64,000 nt of DNA from Micavibrio sp. (lineage in GTDB: Bacteria > Pseudomonadota > Alphaproteobacteria > Micavibrionales > Micavibrionaceae), in contig JAPJQV010000003.1 of NCBI GenBank assembly GCA_030824965.1, positions 62,001-126,000 on the forward strand. The letters run 5' to 3'. The first letter of the stretch is position 1; every line of letters starts with the position of its first letter. The notes beneath the pieces were generated by a model. That model was not told where the DNA came from. It saw nothing but the letters and a program-made list of their open reading frames with translations, and ran no database searches. Both the position numbers and the translations under genes were made by a program. This document shows, piece after piece, positions 1 through 8,672 of the stretch.

Positions 1-383
1 GTCCATAACCGGAAATCCGTTGCAACCTGATCGTTGCGGGAGCGCGCCGTATGCAATCTTCCCGCCGCCTCGCCGATCAATTCTTTAAGTCTCGTTTCGA
101 TATTCATATGGATATCTTCGAGAGCCGCCTTGAACTCGAACGTACCGGATTCGATTTCGCTTAAAATCCGGCTCAGCCCTGATTGAATTTCCTGGTTATC
201 TTTATCGCTGATGATTTTCTGCGCAGCCAGCATATCCGCATGGGCTTTGGAAGCTTTGATATCCTGCGCATAAAGTCTTTTATCGACACCGATGGAAGCG
301 TTGATCTGCTCCATAATGTCGTCGACTGAAGCTTCGAAGCGTCCGCCCCAGATCGAAGAGGATGAATTGTTTTTTTCTGACAT
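1..383 (-). CDS. argH: Argininosuccinate lyase (partial, N-terminal part)
   Basis: The reading frame starts with ATG at 383 and runs off the left edge of the window, so only about 127 residues are visible. They begin MSEKNNSSSSIWGGRFEAS, and the WGGRF segment followed by IxxDxRLYxxDIxxSKAHAxML is the characteristic ArgH N-terminus. Further on, EDIHMNIE and GRLHTARSRNDQVATDFRL match the conserved substrate-binding segments of the fumarase/aspartase superfamily. ArgH cleaves argininosuccinate into arginine and fumarate in the cytoplasm, the last step of arginine synthesis. argG lies about 940 bp away on the same strand, so both late arginine genes are here, separated by two unrelated genes. Confidence 0.95.
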   Translation of the reverse strand, partial: MSEKNNSSSSIWGGRFEASVDDIMEQINASIGVDKRLYAQDIKASKAHADMLAAQKIISDKDNQEIQSGLSRILSEIESGTFEFKAALEDIHMNIETRLKELIGEAAGRLHTARSRNDQVATDFRLW

Positions 384-499
384 GGCGCAATATACCAGCC
401 TTCCAATCCAGAACAACTGTAACTTTGCACTGACTTCCAAACAACGGTTTACGGATTAAGACGACGAATATAATATAGGGAGATGAAAGGCTTCCTGTT

Positions 500-880
500 A
501 TGCTTCGGATCATTTTACTATTTTTGCTATTTTCAAATCCTGCCCTGGCAGAAGAGATACCCCTTACTTGTGATATTGAGATAGAGTTTGGCAGCATTGG
601 CACTGGAATCGATTCCAAAACCTATCAGGGCATTATGGATCGAATTATTGACACACCCGACATTACTGAAATGTACGTAACCAATCTGGGCCGGGAAGGA
701 GAACGCACGCTTTGTTTAAAAGTTCAGGAAGAAAAACTCGATCAGGTTTATGATGATCTAGCGGCCCAGATTCCAGCAGAAAGCCTTAAAACCTGGACGC
801 ATCTAAGATCGAAAAATGGCCGTGAATTCAAAACAAGGCAATCCGAAGGTCTTGTCCGTTACGACTGGCAGCGTAACTAG
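500..880 (+). CDS. Small secreted protein of unknown function
   Basis: This gene encodes 126 residues with a clear Sec signal peptide: a short start, a hydrophobic LRIILLFLLF core and a probable cleavage after NPALA. The mature part is small and polar. It has two cysteines (one in LTCDIEIEFG, one in RTLCLKV), which could form a disulfide in the periplasm. It is divergent from argH, with 116 bp between the starts. Its stop overlaps the stop of the convergent acetyltransferase gene by 4 bp. I do not recognise the family. Small periplasmic or lipoprotein genes often sit beside argH in proteobacteria, but no lipobox is visible here. Confidence 0.7.
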   Translation: MLRIILLFLLFSNPALAEEIPLTCDIEIEFGSIGTGIDSKTYQGIMDRIIDTPDITEMYVTNLGREGERTLCLKVQEEKLDQVYDDLAAQIPAESLKTWTHLRSKNGREFKTRQSEGLVRYDWQRN

Positions 881-1323
881 GTGGCATTTAGAATTTTCGA
901 CATGATAAATGCGCCATCATGCATCGGATCAGACTGCTTTTGATATCCTAATTTAGAATAGTAATCCGTCAAATTGGCGGCCAGAATTACAGTGCCTGTC
1001 CGCCCTTTCAACATGACGTTAGCTATATAGTGCTCCACGTGTTGAATAAGATTTGCACCAACACCTTGGCGTCGATGCTCTTCCAGCACGGCAACCCAGC
1101 ATATTCCATACACGTTCATGGAGAAATAAGTTTGGACACAAGCCGCCATCCCGATCGGCTGCCCATTTTTTTTCGCGATAAAAACATGGGTTGGATGAGC
1201 CTCACCCTTCAATAACCGGGAAAATTCAGCTTCTGCCTCGGTGCGATATTTCTTGAATACTTTTTCAATGATATCAGCCGCAGCGATGATTTCATCTTCG
1301 GTTATTTTTGAAATATCGACCAT
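877..1323 (-). CDS. GNAT family N-acetyltransferase
   Basis: The 148-residue product has the GNAT fold pattern. A central strand (GICWVAVLEEHR) is followed by the acetyl-CoA pyrophosphate-binding motif RRQGVGANLIQ, which fits the Q/RxxGxG/A consensus, near residues 85-95. A C-terminal LTDYYSKLGYQKQS segment matches the usual xFYxKxGF motif. GNAT enzymes transfer an acetyl group from acetyl-CoA to an amine; the substrate cannot be read from the sequence. The ATG follows the argG stop codon directly (TAA then ATG), so it is almost certainly co-transcribed with argG. Amino-acid biosynthetic context is suggestive, but it is not the ArgA/ArgJ type. Confidence 0.85.
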   Translation of the reverse strand: MVDISKITEDEIIAAADIIEKVFKKYRTEAEAEFSRLLKGEAHPTHVFIAKKNGQPIGMAACVQTYFSMNVYGICWVAVLEEHRRQGVGANLIQHVEHYIANVMLKGRTGTVILAANLTDYYSKLGYQKQSDPMHDGAFIMSKILNAT

Positions 1324-2541
1324 TTATTTTTTTGCCACTCTCGCCCAGTTACGCAGGCGCACCGCATTGATGCGGATGAAACCGGCTGCATCCTGCTGAT
1401 CGTAACCGCCCTCTTCATCCATCGAAGACAGTTTCGGATCGTAAAGAGCTTTGTTGGACTCTCGGGCGATTGCATAAGGGACACCCTTCAACAGTTTCAG
1501 TTTTACGATGCCATCGATCCCTTTTTGAGATTCATCGATACATTTCATCAGGAATTCGAATTCCGGCGAGAACCAGAAACCGTTATAAATGAGTTCCGCT
1601 ACTTTCAGCGATAGCGTATCGCGGATACGCATTACTTCACGATCCATGACAAGACCTTCAAGATCGCGATGCGCGGACAACAAGATCGCTCCGCCCGGCG
1701 TTTCATATACACCACGCGATTTGATCCCGACGAATCGGTTCTCGACCATGTCAAGACGGCCAATACCGTGTTTCGTTCCAAGTTCATTCAGATACATGAA
1801 TAATTTCAAAGGATCTGTCTCGGTTCTTTCATCTGACACGACTTTGACCGGATTGCCGTCTTTGAACGTAATGGATATGACATCCGCAACATTGGGCGCG
1901 GTTTCTATCGTTGCCGTTCTTGAATATACCTCTTCGCCGCAGACCGCATTAGGGTCTTCAAGAATTCCTGCTTCATGCGAAATATGCAGCAGGTTGTCGT
2001 CTTCCGAATAAGGCTTGGAACGCGACGCCTTGATGGGAATGCCATGTTGCTCGGCGTATTGAATCATATCGGTCCTCCCGCGAAAGCGCGACAGGAACTC
2101 CGGCATCTTCCAAGGGGCCAGAATTTTGATATCGGGCTTTAGTGCATAATAAGATAGTTCGAAGCGCACCTGATCGTTCCCTTTGCCGGTCGCGCCATGA
2201 CCGACAAATTGCGCGTTTTCTTTTATCGCGATTTCGATTTGTCTCTTGGCGATGATCGGACGCGCAACCGATGTACCGAGAAGATATCTCCCCTCATAAA
2301 CCGCATTGGCTTTAAAAGTCGGAAAGATATAATCTGTAACGAATTCGGATTTCAGATCCTCGACATAAACTTTCGACGCGCCGATCTTGATCGCTTTCTC
2401 TCGGGCTGCTTCGAAATCTTCTTCCTGACCTACGTCGGCGATATAGGCGACAACGTCATATCCTTCTTCCAGCAACCACTTTAAAATGATCGATGTATCC
2501 AAACCGCCTGAATAGGCCAGAACTACTTTACCTTTGCTCAT
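1324..2541 (-). CDS. argG: Argininosuccinate synthase
   Basis: ArgG joins citrulline and aspartate, using ATP, to make argininosuccinate in the cytoplasm. The 405-residue length is normal for the family. The N-terminal ATP-pyrophosphatase P-loop AYSGGLDTS is at residues 9-17. Further hallmarks are GHGATGKGNDQVRFE (citrulline/aspartate binding) and the SREEQ-like ISHEAGILEDP region. It lies 16 bp downstream of the uvrD start, on the same strand, and runs straight into the acetyltransferase gene, so uvrD-argG-GNAT may share transcripts. I see no arginine-repressor operator that I could defend. Confidence 0.97.
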   Translation of the reverse strand: MSKGKVVLAYSGGLDTSIILKWLLEEGYDVVAYIADVGQEEDFEAAREKAIKIGASKVYVEDLKSEFVTDYIFPTFKANAVYEGRYLLGTSVARPIIAKRQIEIAIKENAQFVGHGATGKGNDQVRFELSYYALKPDIKILAPWKMPEFLSRFRGRTDMIQYAEQHGIPIKASRSKPYSEDDNLLHISHEAGILEDPNAVCGEEVYSRTATIETAPNVADVISITFKDGNPVKVVSDERTETDPLKLFMYLNELGTKHGIGRLDMVENRFVGIKSRGVYETPGGAILLSAHRDLEGLVMDREVMRIRDTLSLKVAELIYNGFWFSPEFEFLMKCIDESQKGIDGIVKLKLLKGVPYAIARESNKALYDPKLSSMDEEGGYDQQDAAGFIRINAVRLRNWARVAKK

Positions 2542-2557
2542 TTTTCTTTCCTTTAAA

Positions 2558-4777
2558 TTACGATATCGCTTCTACGAAACCATCCATGACACGGCGGCTT
2601 TCCCCGTCGTCGAAAGAAACATCGAGTTTTTTTCCTTCGACAAGAATGACTGTACCGCCACCGAAAGAGTCATGAAAAACCCGGTCCCCGACTTTGAATT
2701 TCGATTGTCTCGATTCCAGATCGCGCCGCCACCCTGTTAGAACCGGCGATTGCCCGCCACGAAAACCCGCCATAGGGGAATCGAAACCCTTGGAATCCCA
2801 ATGCGGTGAGCGGCCCGCGTTATACATACCGGCTTCGGTTTCGGATTCGATATTTTCTTTCGGCAATTCATCGACAAAGCGCGACGGGATGGCATTTACC
2901 CAATTCCCGTACATGCGGCGGTTTGCAACGCTTGAAATATAAGCGCGTTTGCGGGCGCGGGTAATGCCGACATAGGCCAGACGCCGTTCCTCTTCCAGCC
3001 CTGCGATGCCGTTTTCATCCATGGTCCGCTGGCTCGGGAATAGACCCTCCTCCCAGCCGGGCAAGAATACCGCATCGAACTCAAGACCCTTTGCGCCATG
3101 CAATGTCATTAGGGATACGTAATCGTCATTTTCGTTATTGGTGGAATTTTCAAGCACCAGCGCAACGTGTTCAAGAAATTGCGCCATGGATTCAAACTCT
3201 TCCATACCGGAGACAAGCTCTTTTAAGTTCTCAAGCCGTCCCGGTGCTTCCGGGGTTTTATCCGCCTGCCACATCGCGGTATATCCTGACTCGTCTAGTA
3301 TTTGTCCGGCCAAAGACGGATGCGCAAGAACCGACAATAAAGACCGCCATCTTTCGAAATCGCGGATAAGGCTCGTCAGCGTTGTCTTGATTTTTGGTTT
3401 GAGCGCATCGGTCTCGCATAATTCCGCCGTGGCGAGATAAAGGCTCAGACCTTTGCGCCGCGCATGCGCATAAAGACTTTGGATTGTGGCATCGCCGATA
3501 CCGCGCTTCGGAACATTGATAATCCGCTCGAACGCCAGATCGTCATTGGGCTGCACGGTTACACGGAAATAGGCCAGCGCATCGCGGATTTCCTGGCGTT
3601 CGTAAAAACGCGGTCCACCGAAAACGCGATAGGGTAGGCCTAGCTGGATAAAACGCTCTTCGAATTCACGCATCTGGAATCCGGCACGCACCAGAACCGC
3701 CATCTGGCGCAGCTTCCATTTTTTGTTTTGCAGGCTTTCCATTTCTTCGCCTACATAACGCGCTTCCGCTTCACCGTCCCAGAGGCTTCGGACAAAGACT
3801 TTTTCGCCCATTTCGTCCTGCGACCAGAGCGTCTTTCCCAGACGTCCCTTGTTTTGTGAAATAACGCCGGATGCCGCCGCAAGGATATGGCCCGTCGAGC
3901 GGTAATTCTGTTCGAGGCGCACGACTTTCGCGCCGGGGAAATCCTTTTCGAAACGCAGGATATTTCCGACTTCCGCCCCGCGCCAGCCATAGATCGACTG
4001 GTCATCGTCACCGACACAGGCGATGTTATTCGATCCTTGCGCCAAAAGACGCAGCCACAGATATTGCGCAACATTCGTATCCTGATACTCGTCGACCATG
4101 ATATATTTGAAGCGCCGGTGGTAATCGGCCAGCACATCCGCATGTTTCCGCAAAATCGTAATCATGTGCATCATCAGATCGCCGAAATCGCAAGCGTTGA
4201 TTGTCTTGAGCCGTTCCTGATACTGGCGGTAAATTTCCAGTAATCTACCTTGCGCAAAATCCGGCGCGTCGTTCGCATTGACGTCTTCGGGGCGAAGCGC
4301 GCGGTCTTTCCAGCGCTCAATCATTGAAAGGATTAGTCTTGGCGGCCATTTTTTTAGGTCGACATTCTCCGCTTCGCAAATTTGTTTAAGTAGGCGGACC
4401 GCATCGTCCTGATCGATAATCGTGAAAGAGGATGTCAGGCCGACCAGCTCGGCATGGCGGCGCAGCATCCGGGCGCATAATGCATGAAACGTCCCAAGCC
4501 ACCAGCCTTCTACCGGCTGTCCGTTCAAAAGATGCGACACGCGCTCTTTCATTTCATGCGCGGCTTTATTGGTAAAAGTAACGGCCAGAATCTGACCCGG
4601 AAAAGCGCGGCCGCTTTGTAAAAGATAAGCAAGACGCGTCGTCAGAACCCTTGTTTTTCCTGTGCCTGCACCTGCGATAATTAAAACAGGTCCGTCAAGA
4701 GCGCGGGCCGCTTCCTGCTGTCGTTCATTCATGCCCTGAATATAGGGCGGCTCTTGGGATATCTTATCGGGGATCAT
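2558..4777 (-). CDS. uvrD: ATP-dependent DNA helicase UvrD/PcrA
   Basis: This is a superfamily 1A 3'-5' helicase of 739 residues, acting in nucleotide excision repair, mismatch repair and removal of proteins from DNA. Motifs appear in the expected order: Q motif around NERQQEAA (17-24), Walker A AGAGTGKT (35-42), the Walker B variant VDEYQDTN, GDDDQSIYGWRGA, the Y-R-S arginine motif in QNYRSTGHI, and LMTLHGAKGLEFDAVFLPG near residue 570. The C-terminus ends in a small Tudor-like domain (KVGDRVFHDSFGGGTV), which contacts RNA polymerase in PcrA/UvrD. Met16 is an alternative start, because the family homology begins there. Slightly longer relatives exist; nothing looks truncated. Confidence 0.95.
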   Translation of the reverse strand: MIPDKISQEPPYIQGMNERQQEAARALDGPVLIIAGAGTGKTRVLTTRLAYLLQSGRAFPGQILAVTFTNKAAHEMKERVSHLLNGQPVEGWWLGTFHALCARMLRRHAELVGLTSSFTIIDQDDAVRLLKQICEAENVDLKKWPPRLILSMIERWKDRALRPEDVNANDAPDFAQGRLLEIYRQYQERLKTINACDFGDLMMHMITILRKHADVLADYHRRFKYIMVDEYQDTNVAQYLWLRLLAQGSNNIACVGDDDQSIYGWRGAEVGNILRFEKDFPGAKVVRLEQNYRSTGHILAAASGVISQNKGRLGKTLWSQDEMGEKVFVRSLWDGEAEARYVGEEMESLQNKKWKLRQMAVLVRAGFQMREFEERFIQLGLPYRVFGGPRFYERQEIRDALAYFRVTVQPNDDLAFERIINVPKRGIGDATIQSLYAHARRKGLSLYLATAELCETDALKPKIKTTLTSLIRDFERWRSLLSVLAHPSLAGQILDESGYTAMWQADKTPEAPGRLENLKELVSGMEEFESMAQFLEHVALVLENSTNNENDDYVSLMTLHGAKGLEFDAVFLPGWEEGLFPSQRTMDENGIAGLEEERRLAYVGITRARKRAYISSVANRRMYGNWVNAIPSRFVDELPKENIESETEAGMYNAGRSPHWDSKGFDSPMAGFRGGQSPVLTGWRRDLESRQSKFKVGDRVFHDSFGGGTVILVEGKKLDVSFDDGESRRVMDGFVEAIS

Positions 4778-4821
4778 CCTTATGATATCGGCGATCCCGT
4801 CTGCGAAGTCAAACTACTCTT

Positions 4822-5703
4822 TTAATCGCCGTAGACCAGCGTGAAGCAGTTTTCATTGACCGTCATCGTATCGCCCGCATCACTTGTCAGGACATTGCCG
4901 TTCCATTTGACCGAGCCGGCGGGAATCCGTGAACTAAGCACGATAAAATTAGTAAATTTGGAAATCCACGGAACAGGGAAATTCGCAGGAACTTCGCTCA
5001 ATGTAATAGCCGCCCCGCTGCAGTCGACCGTGACATTATCTTTCCCCCAGCCTTCTTCAAGGACGATAATGCTGCGCCCTGGCCCCAGATTGATTGTATC
5101 GTCGCCACCGCCGCCATTGACGATGCGGTCGCCAAGGGCGTCGGAAATCGTGTCGTTGCCGGGACCGCCCATGAAAACCTGATCGCCACCCTGTTCGGTC
5201 GACGTACAGCCAATTGTGTTATCGCTGTCGTCGCCGATTAAAATGCCGTTCGGGCTTGAACAACTCAATGTGGAACTCGCATTGACCGTGGCTACGTCAT
5301 TGATGTTGATTTTAAGAATGTCGAAATTGCGCTCGGGGCGCAGAACATCTTTCACATTCAGGAAATATGCGGGCAATTGGCCCGAACCGATACTTCCGTT
5401 TAATAGTAGCAACAAGTTTTTTAAAGGCTGCTGTGCATTCTTTTCGTTGTCTTGATAAACGGTCATGGCCTGCGCGATTTTGGCAATCGCCATATCGCTT
5501 TGAAGCTTCTGGTCTTTCGTCAGCACATTTTCGATTTTCAGGTAATCCGCCGGAATAATTCCCTGACTGACCAGAGATTGAGCGTCCGGCTCTTTAAAAA
5601 CCAGAGGAGCAGGCTTTTCCGTTTCAAATGTCAGAACGCCATAAGCGGTATAAAGTCCGGCGGCAAGAATGACGAGGAAAAGAAGAAATACAACGATGCG
5701 CAT
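4822..5703 (-). CDS. Membrane-anchored protein with RTX-like calcium-binding repeats
   Basis: The 293-residue product starts with a membrane segment at residues 4-24 (VVFLLFLVILAAGLYTAYG). It lacks an obvious cleavage site, so it is probably anchored with its body in the periplasm. Residues 179-186 (GGPGNDTI) and 197-204 (GGGGDDTI) fit the GGxGxDxx nonapeptide of RTX/hemolysin-type beta rolls, which bind calcium. A third, weaker unit is IGDDSDNTI at 156-164. The region before the repeats, 40-145, is helical in character and unrecognised. Cys148, Cys166 and later cysteines could pair. The function is unknown. It could be a small surface or adhesion protein, but no type I secretion genes are nearby. 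Confidence 0.65.
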   Translation of the reverse strand: MRIVVFLLFLVILAAGLYTAYGVLTFETEKPAPLVFKEPDAQSLVSQGIIPADYLKIENVLTKDQKLQSDMAIAKIAQAMTVYQDNEKNAQQPLKNLLLLLNGSIGSGQLPAYFLNVKDVLRPERNFDILKININDVATVNASSTLSCSSPNGILIGDDSDNTIGCTSTEQGGDQVFMGGPGNDTISDALGDRIVNGGGGDDTINLGPGRSIIVLEEGWGKDNVTVDCSGAAITLSEVPANFPVPWISKFTNFIVLSSRIPAGSVKWNGNVLTSDAGDTMTVNENCFTLVYGD

Positions 5704-5785
5704 GGAGCCTGCCTTATAAAACGACCTGAAATTGAGATTAAAACAAATGGCTCCGGGATGCCATCACCTTTTTGCTTGCTGTTTT

Positions 5786-6832
5786 CTAGGTCGCGGCTGG
5801 CGGTTGCGCAGCGGCAACCTGATTGCGGCCGTTATGTTTTGCGACATAAAGCGCAGCATCGGCGCGCTCCACCAGATCCTCCGGCATTTTTTCAAATGCA
5901 TATTCCGCGACCCCGATCGACATGGTAATGCGCCCCAGTACATCGCCGGAACTTCTGTTAATGACATCTTTCATAGCAATCGCCTGGCGCAGGGAGTTGC
6001 CAACGGCAAGCCCTGACTGAATGGAAGTTTCCGGCAATAAAATCGCAAATTCCTCACCGCCATACCGCGCAGCAAAGTCGCGGCCCTTCAGACCATCGCG
6101 CAGCGTCCGCGCCACGAGGCGCAAAACCTGGTCGCCGACCTGATGTCCGAAATTATCGTTGAAACTCTTGAAATGGTCGATATCAACCATCAGTAGTGTA
6201 AAGGGCTTTTTCGATTCGCCGGCTTCGGCGATCAGCATTCTGATCTCTTCATCGAAAGCCTTGCGGTTAGCCAGACCTGTTAAGCCGTCCGTCATCGCTT
6301 CGCGTCGGACATATTCAAGATCCCGTTTCAGTTCCGCCATCAGCAATGTGGACTGGGCCAGTTCGTGTTCGAGCTTTTTATTCTGCTCGATCATGGATTT
6401 GGTTTTAATGGCCGCGGATCTGATCGCCTCTTCCACTTCCTGCGGATTTTTCGAAGCGGTTATTTTATGCGTCACATCTACGAGCGATTGGCTGTAATCG
6501 CTGGCCGCATCCTGCACATCCTTAACACGGTCCGTCACATCATTAATCGTGGCCTGGATTTGCTCACCGGCGCGGCGAACGGTCTGTTCGTTTTTCAACT
6601 CGCCCAGATGACGCGTATATATATCAAGACATTGTTGATCGGTAATTTTCTTGCTGGTTTCGATCATAAGATCGACGGCCCGTACGATTTCAGTTTTTGA
6701 CCGGGCATAATAAATAAACCAAAGCTCATAAATCTCAGGAATCGGGCTTAAATCGTCGCGACGCAGTCGATCAAACACCTGCTGTGCAATCTCTTGGGAC
6801 CGGCTCTTTTCTTTTGCCTGAATAAAGCTCAA
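5786..6832 (-). CDS. GGDEF domain protein (probable diguanylate cyclase)
   Basis: This is a 348-residue cytoplasmic protein with a C-terminal GGDEF domain, the fold that makes cyclic di-GMP from two GTP. The active-site motif is intact as GGEEF at 258-262, with the upstream MTDGLTGLANR (180-190) and MVDIDHFKSFND segments. The allosteric I-site position, normally RxxD just before the active site, reads KGRD (249-252), so feedback inhibition may be weakened. Residues 1-180 have no recognised sensor. They look helical, with a coiled-coil stretch around 130-175 that could drive dimerisation. No membrane segment is visible. It has its own intergenic space on both sides. Confidence 0.9.
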   Translation of the reverse strand: MSFIQAKEKSRSQEIAQQVFDRLRRDDLSPIPEIYELWFIYYARSKTEIVRAVDLMIETSKKITDQQCLDIYTRHLGELKNEQTVRRAGEQIQATINDVTDRVKDVQDAASDYSQSLVDVTHKITASKNPQEVEEAIRSAAIKTKSMIEQNKKLEHELAQSTLLMAELKRDLEYVRREAMTDGLTGLANRKAFDEEIRMLIAEAGESKKPFTLLMVDIDHFKSFNDNFGHQVGDQVLRLVARTLRDGLKGRDFAARYGGEEFAILLPETSIQSGLAVGNSLRQAIAMKDVINRSSGDVLGRITMSIGVAEYAFEKMPEDLVERADAALYVAKHNGRNQVAAAQPPAAT

Positions 6833-7000
6833 AGCTGTGATCTTCCTTGTAATTTTATTTTAATGAACCAGAGTATGAATTTAGTGCAGAAATGACAAGG
6901 AGTTACCCTTTCCTTTCCGTTGCCGATCTTTATAATGCCTCTAAATGTTTAAAAGCGGCTTAAAGCCTTGTTATATAATATGAAAATGATATGAGGAATT

Positions 7001-7759
7001 ATGGATAAGGGCTTCGATAAAACGATCAACGATCTTTTAATGACGATTAAGCAAACCGTGTTTACACCGACACATAAAGCGGGAATCCCCTTTATTCTCG
7101 GTTTTGCCCTTGTGACAATCTTATTAAGTTTCCTCTGGGAAGGCTTTGCCCTGATTGGACTGGTCCTGACTTTATGGTGCGTTTATTTCTTTCGCGATCC
7201 CGCAAGATACGTCCCCTTGCGTGAAGGTCTGATCGTAGCCCCCGGTGATGGCCGCGTCACGCAGATCGTCGAAGCCTGCCAGTTGCCGCCCGAACTTCGC
7301 TCCGAACTGGCTCCGACTGAAATCGACGCCGATGGCGACTATACGAAAATCAGTATTTTCCTCTCCGTTTTCGATGTCCATGTTAACAGAAGCCCTGTTT
7401 CCGGAATCGTAAAGAAAGTCGTTTATAAGCCCGGCATCTTCCTGAACGCCGGTAATGACCGCGCTTCGATGGAAAACGAACGCTGCGCCGCTTTGATCGC
7501 AATGCCCAACGGCAAGGAACTTGGTGTCGTTCAAGTCGCGGGGCTAATCGCCCGCCGCATTCTGTGCGATCTGACCGAAGGCCAGGACATTGCCAAGGGC
7601 GAGCGTTACGGCATAATACGCTTCGGCAGCCGGATGGACATCTATCTGCCTGAGGGTGTGGCGCCGCTAGTCGCGGTTGGTCAACGCATGATCGGCGGTG
7701 AAACCGTTCTCGGTGACACTTCCTCATCCGAAGCCGCACGGGAAGCTGTGGGAATTTAA
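7001..7759 (+). CDS. psd: Phosphatidylserine decarboxylase proenzyme
   Basis: Psd converts phosphatidylserine to phosphatidylethanolamine at the inner membrane. The 252-residue size and compact sequence place it in the short, alphaproteobacterial-type (PSD-A) group. Two hydrophobic segments lie at about 28-62 (FILGFALVTILL and LIGLVLTLWCVYF). FDVHVNRSP at 124-132 is the conserved histidine-containing catalytic segment. The self-cleavage site is the Gly209-Ser210 pair in RFGSRMD, where Ser becomes the pyruvoyl group. A GAGGAATT Shine-Dalgarno-like sequence precedes the ATG. pssA starts 11-26 bp downstream, so the two steps of PE synthesis form one operon. Confidence 0.95.
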   Translation: MDKGFDKTINDLLMTIKQTVFTPTHKAGIPFILGFALVTILLSFLWEGFALIGLVLTLWCVYFFRDPARYVPLREGLIVAPGDGRVTQIVEACQLPPELRSELAPTEIDADGDYTKISIFLSVFDVHVNRSPVSGIVKKVVYKPGIFLNAGNDRASMENERCAALIAMPNGKELGVVQVAGLIARRILCDLTEGQDIAKGERYGIIRFGSRMDIYLPEGVAPLVAVGQRMIGGETVLGDTSSSEAAREAVGI

Positions 7760-7785
7760 AAGGATTTAACATGGAGGAGTCTCGG

Positions 7786-8664
7786 ATGGACAATCAGGAC
7801 CCGATACAAATCTCTGCCAAATCCAATATCTCCATCCAGAAGATTGTCCCTTCTATGATCACGCTCATGGCATTGATTGCCGGTGTGACCAGTATTCAGA
7901 TGGCGATCAACGAACGCTATGACATGGCGGTTTACATGATCGTCATTGCCGCCATCCTCGATATTCTGGATGGGGCCGCCGCCCGCGCCCTGAAAGCCCA
8001 AAGCGAATTCGGTGCCGAACTGGACAGCCTTTCCGATTTTCTCGCTTTCGGCGTAGCGCCAAGCGTCCTTCTATATGTATGGGTTCTGGACGAAGCCGGA
8101 AAGCTCGGCTGGATCGCAATCATCCTGCTTCCGGTCTGCGCGGCTTTACGTCTTGCCCGCTTTAACGTCGCCTCGAAAAAAGCAGATGATACGCCGCTCT
8201 GGAAGAAAAGATTTTTTACCGGCGTACCATCCCCAGCTGGCGCAGGTCTCGCTCTTCTGCCGGTCTATGTCTGGCTGATGATGGAACATAATTTCTTCCG
8301 CGAATTTGCGATGGCGAACTGGCTGATCGCTGTATGGGTTATTATCGCGTCCGCCTTGATGGTAAGTCGCATTCCCACGTTCTCGATCAAATATATGAAA
8401 CTGCCGGCGAAGATGATGGTGCCCGCCATGGCGCTTGTCGCTCTTATCATCGCGGGCCTTATACATGCGACATGGATTACGCTGACGATTGTCGGGACGC
8501 TTTACGCAATCTCAATTCCCGTAGTCTTCTTTCGTTATCGCAAGCTCGAAAAGAAATACAGCGCGGCGCCGGAAGATTTGTCATCACTGGCATTCGGCAT
8601 GGCGGCCAGCGATATTCTTCTTCCCGAAACACCGGAAGAGGACGAGGATATCAAGCCTATCTGA
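7786..8664 (+). CDS. pssA: CDP-diacylglycerol-serine O-phosphatidyltransferase
   Basis: PssA makes phosphatidylserine from CDP-diacylglycerol and serine, feeding the Psd encoded just upstream. The CDP-alcohol phosphatidyltransferase signature DG-x2-AR-x8-G-x3-D-x3-D is complete, running from DGAAARAL to LDSLSD about 50-70 residues in. Several hydrophobic helices follow, as expected for an integral membrane enzyme. I chose ATG 7786 because a strong GGAGGAG Shine-Dalgarno (7773-7779) sits 6 bp before it. An in-frame ATG at 7771 with AAAGGA in front is a real alternative and would add five residues. The C-terminal tail is acidic (PETPEEDEDIKPI). Confidence 0.93.
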   Translation: MDNQDPIQISAKSNISIQKIVPSMITLMALIAGVTSIQMAINERYDMAVYMIVIAAILDILDGAAARALKAQSEFGAELDSLSDFLAFGVAPSVLLYVWVLDEAGKLGWIAIILLPVCAALRLARFNVASKKADDTPLWKKRFFTGVPSPAGAGLALLPVYVWLMMEHNFFREFAMANWLIAVWVIIASALMVSRIPTFSIKYMKLPAKMMVPAMALVALIIAGLIHATWITLTIVGTLYAISIPVVFFRYRKLEKKYSAAPEDLSSLAFGMAASDILLPETPEEDEDIKPI

Positions 8665-8672
8665 TTTTATTG

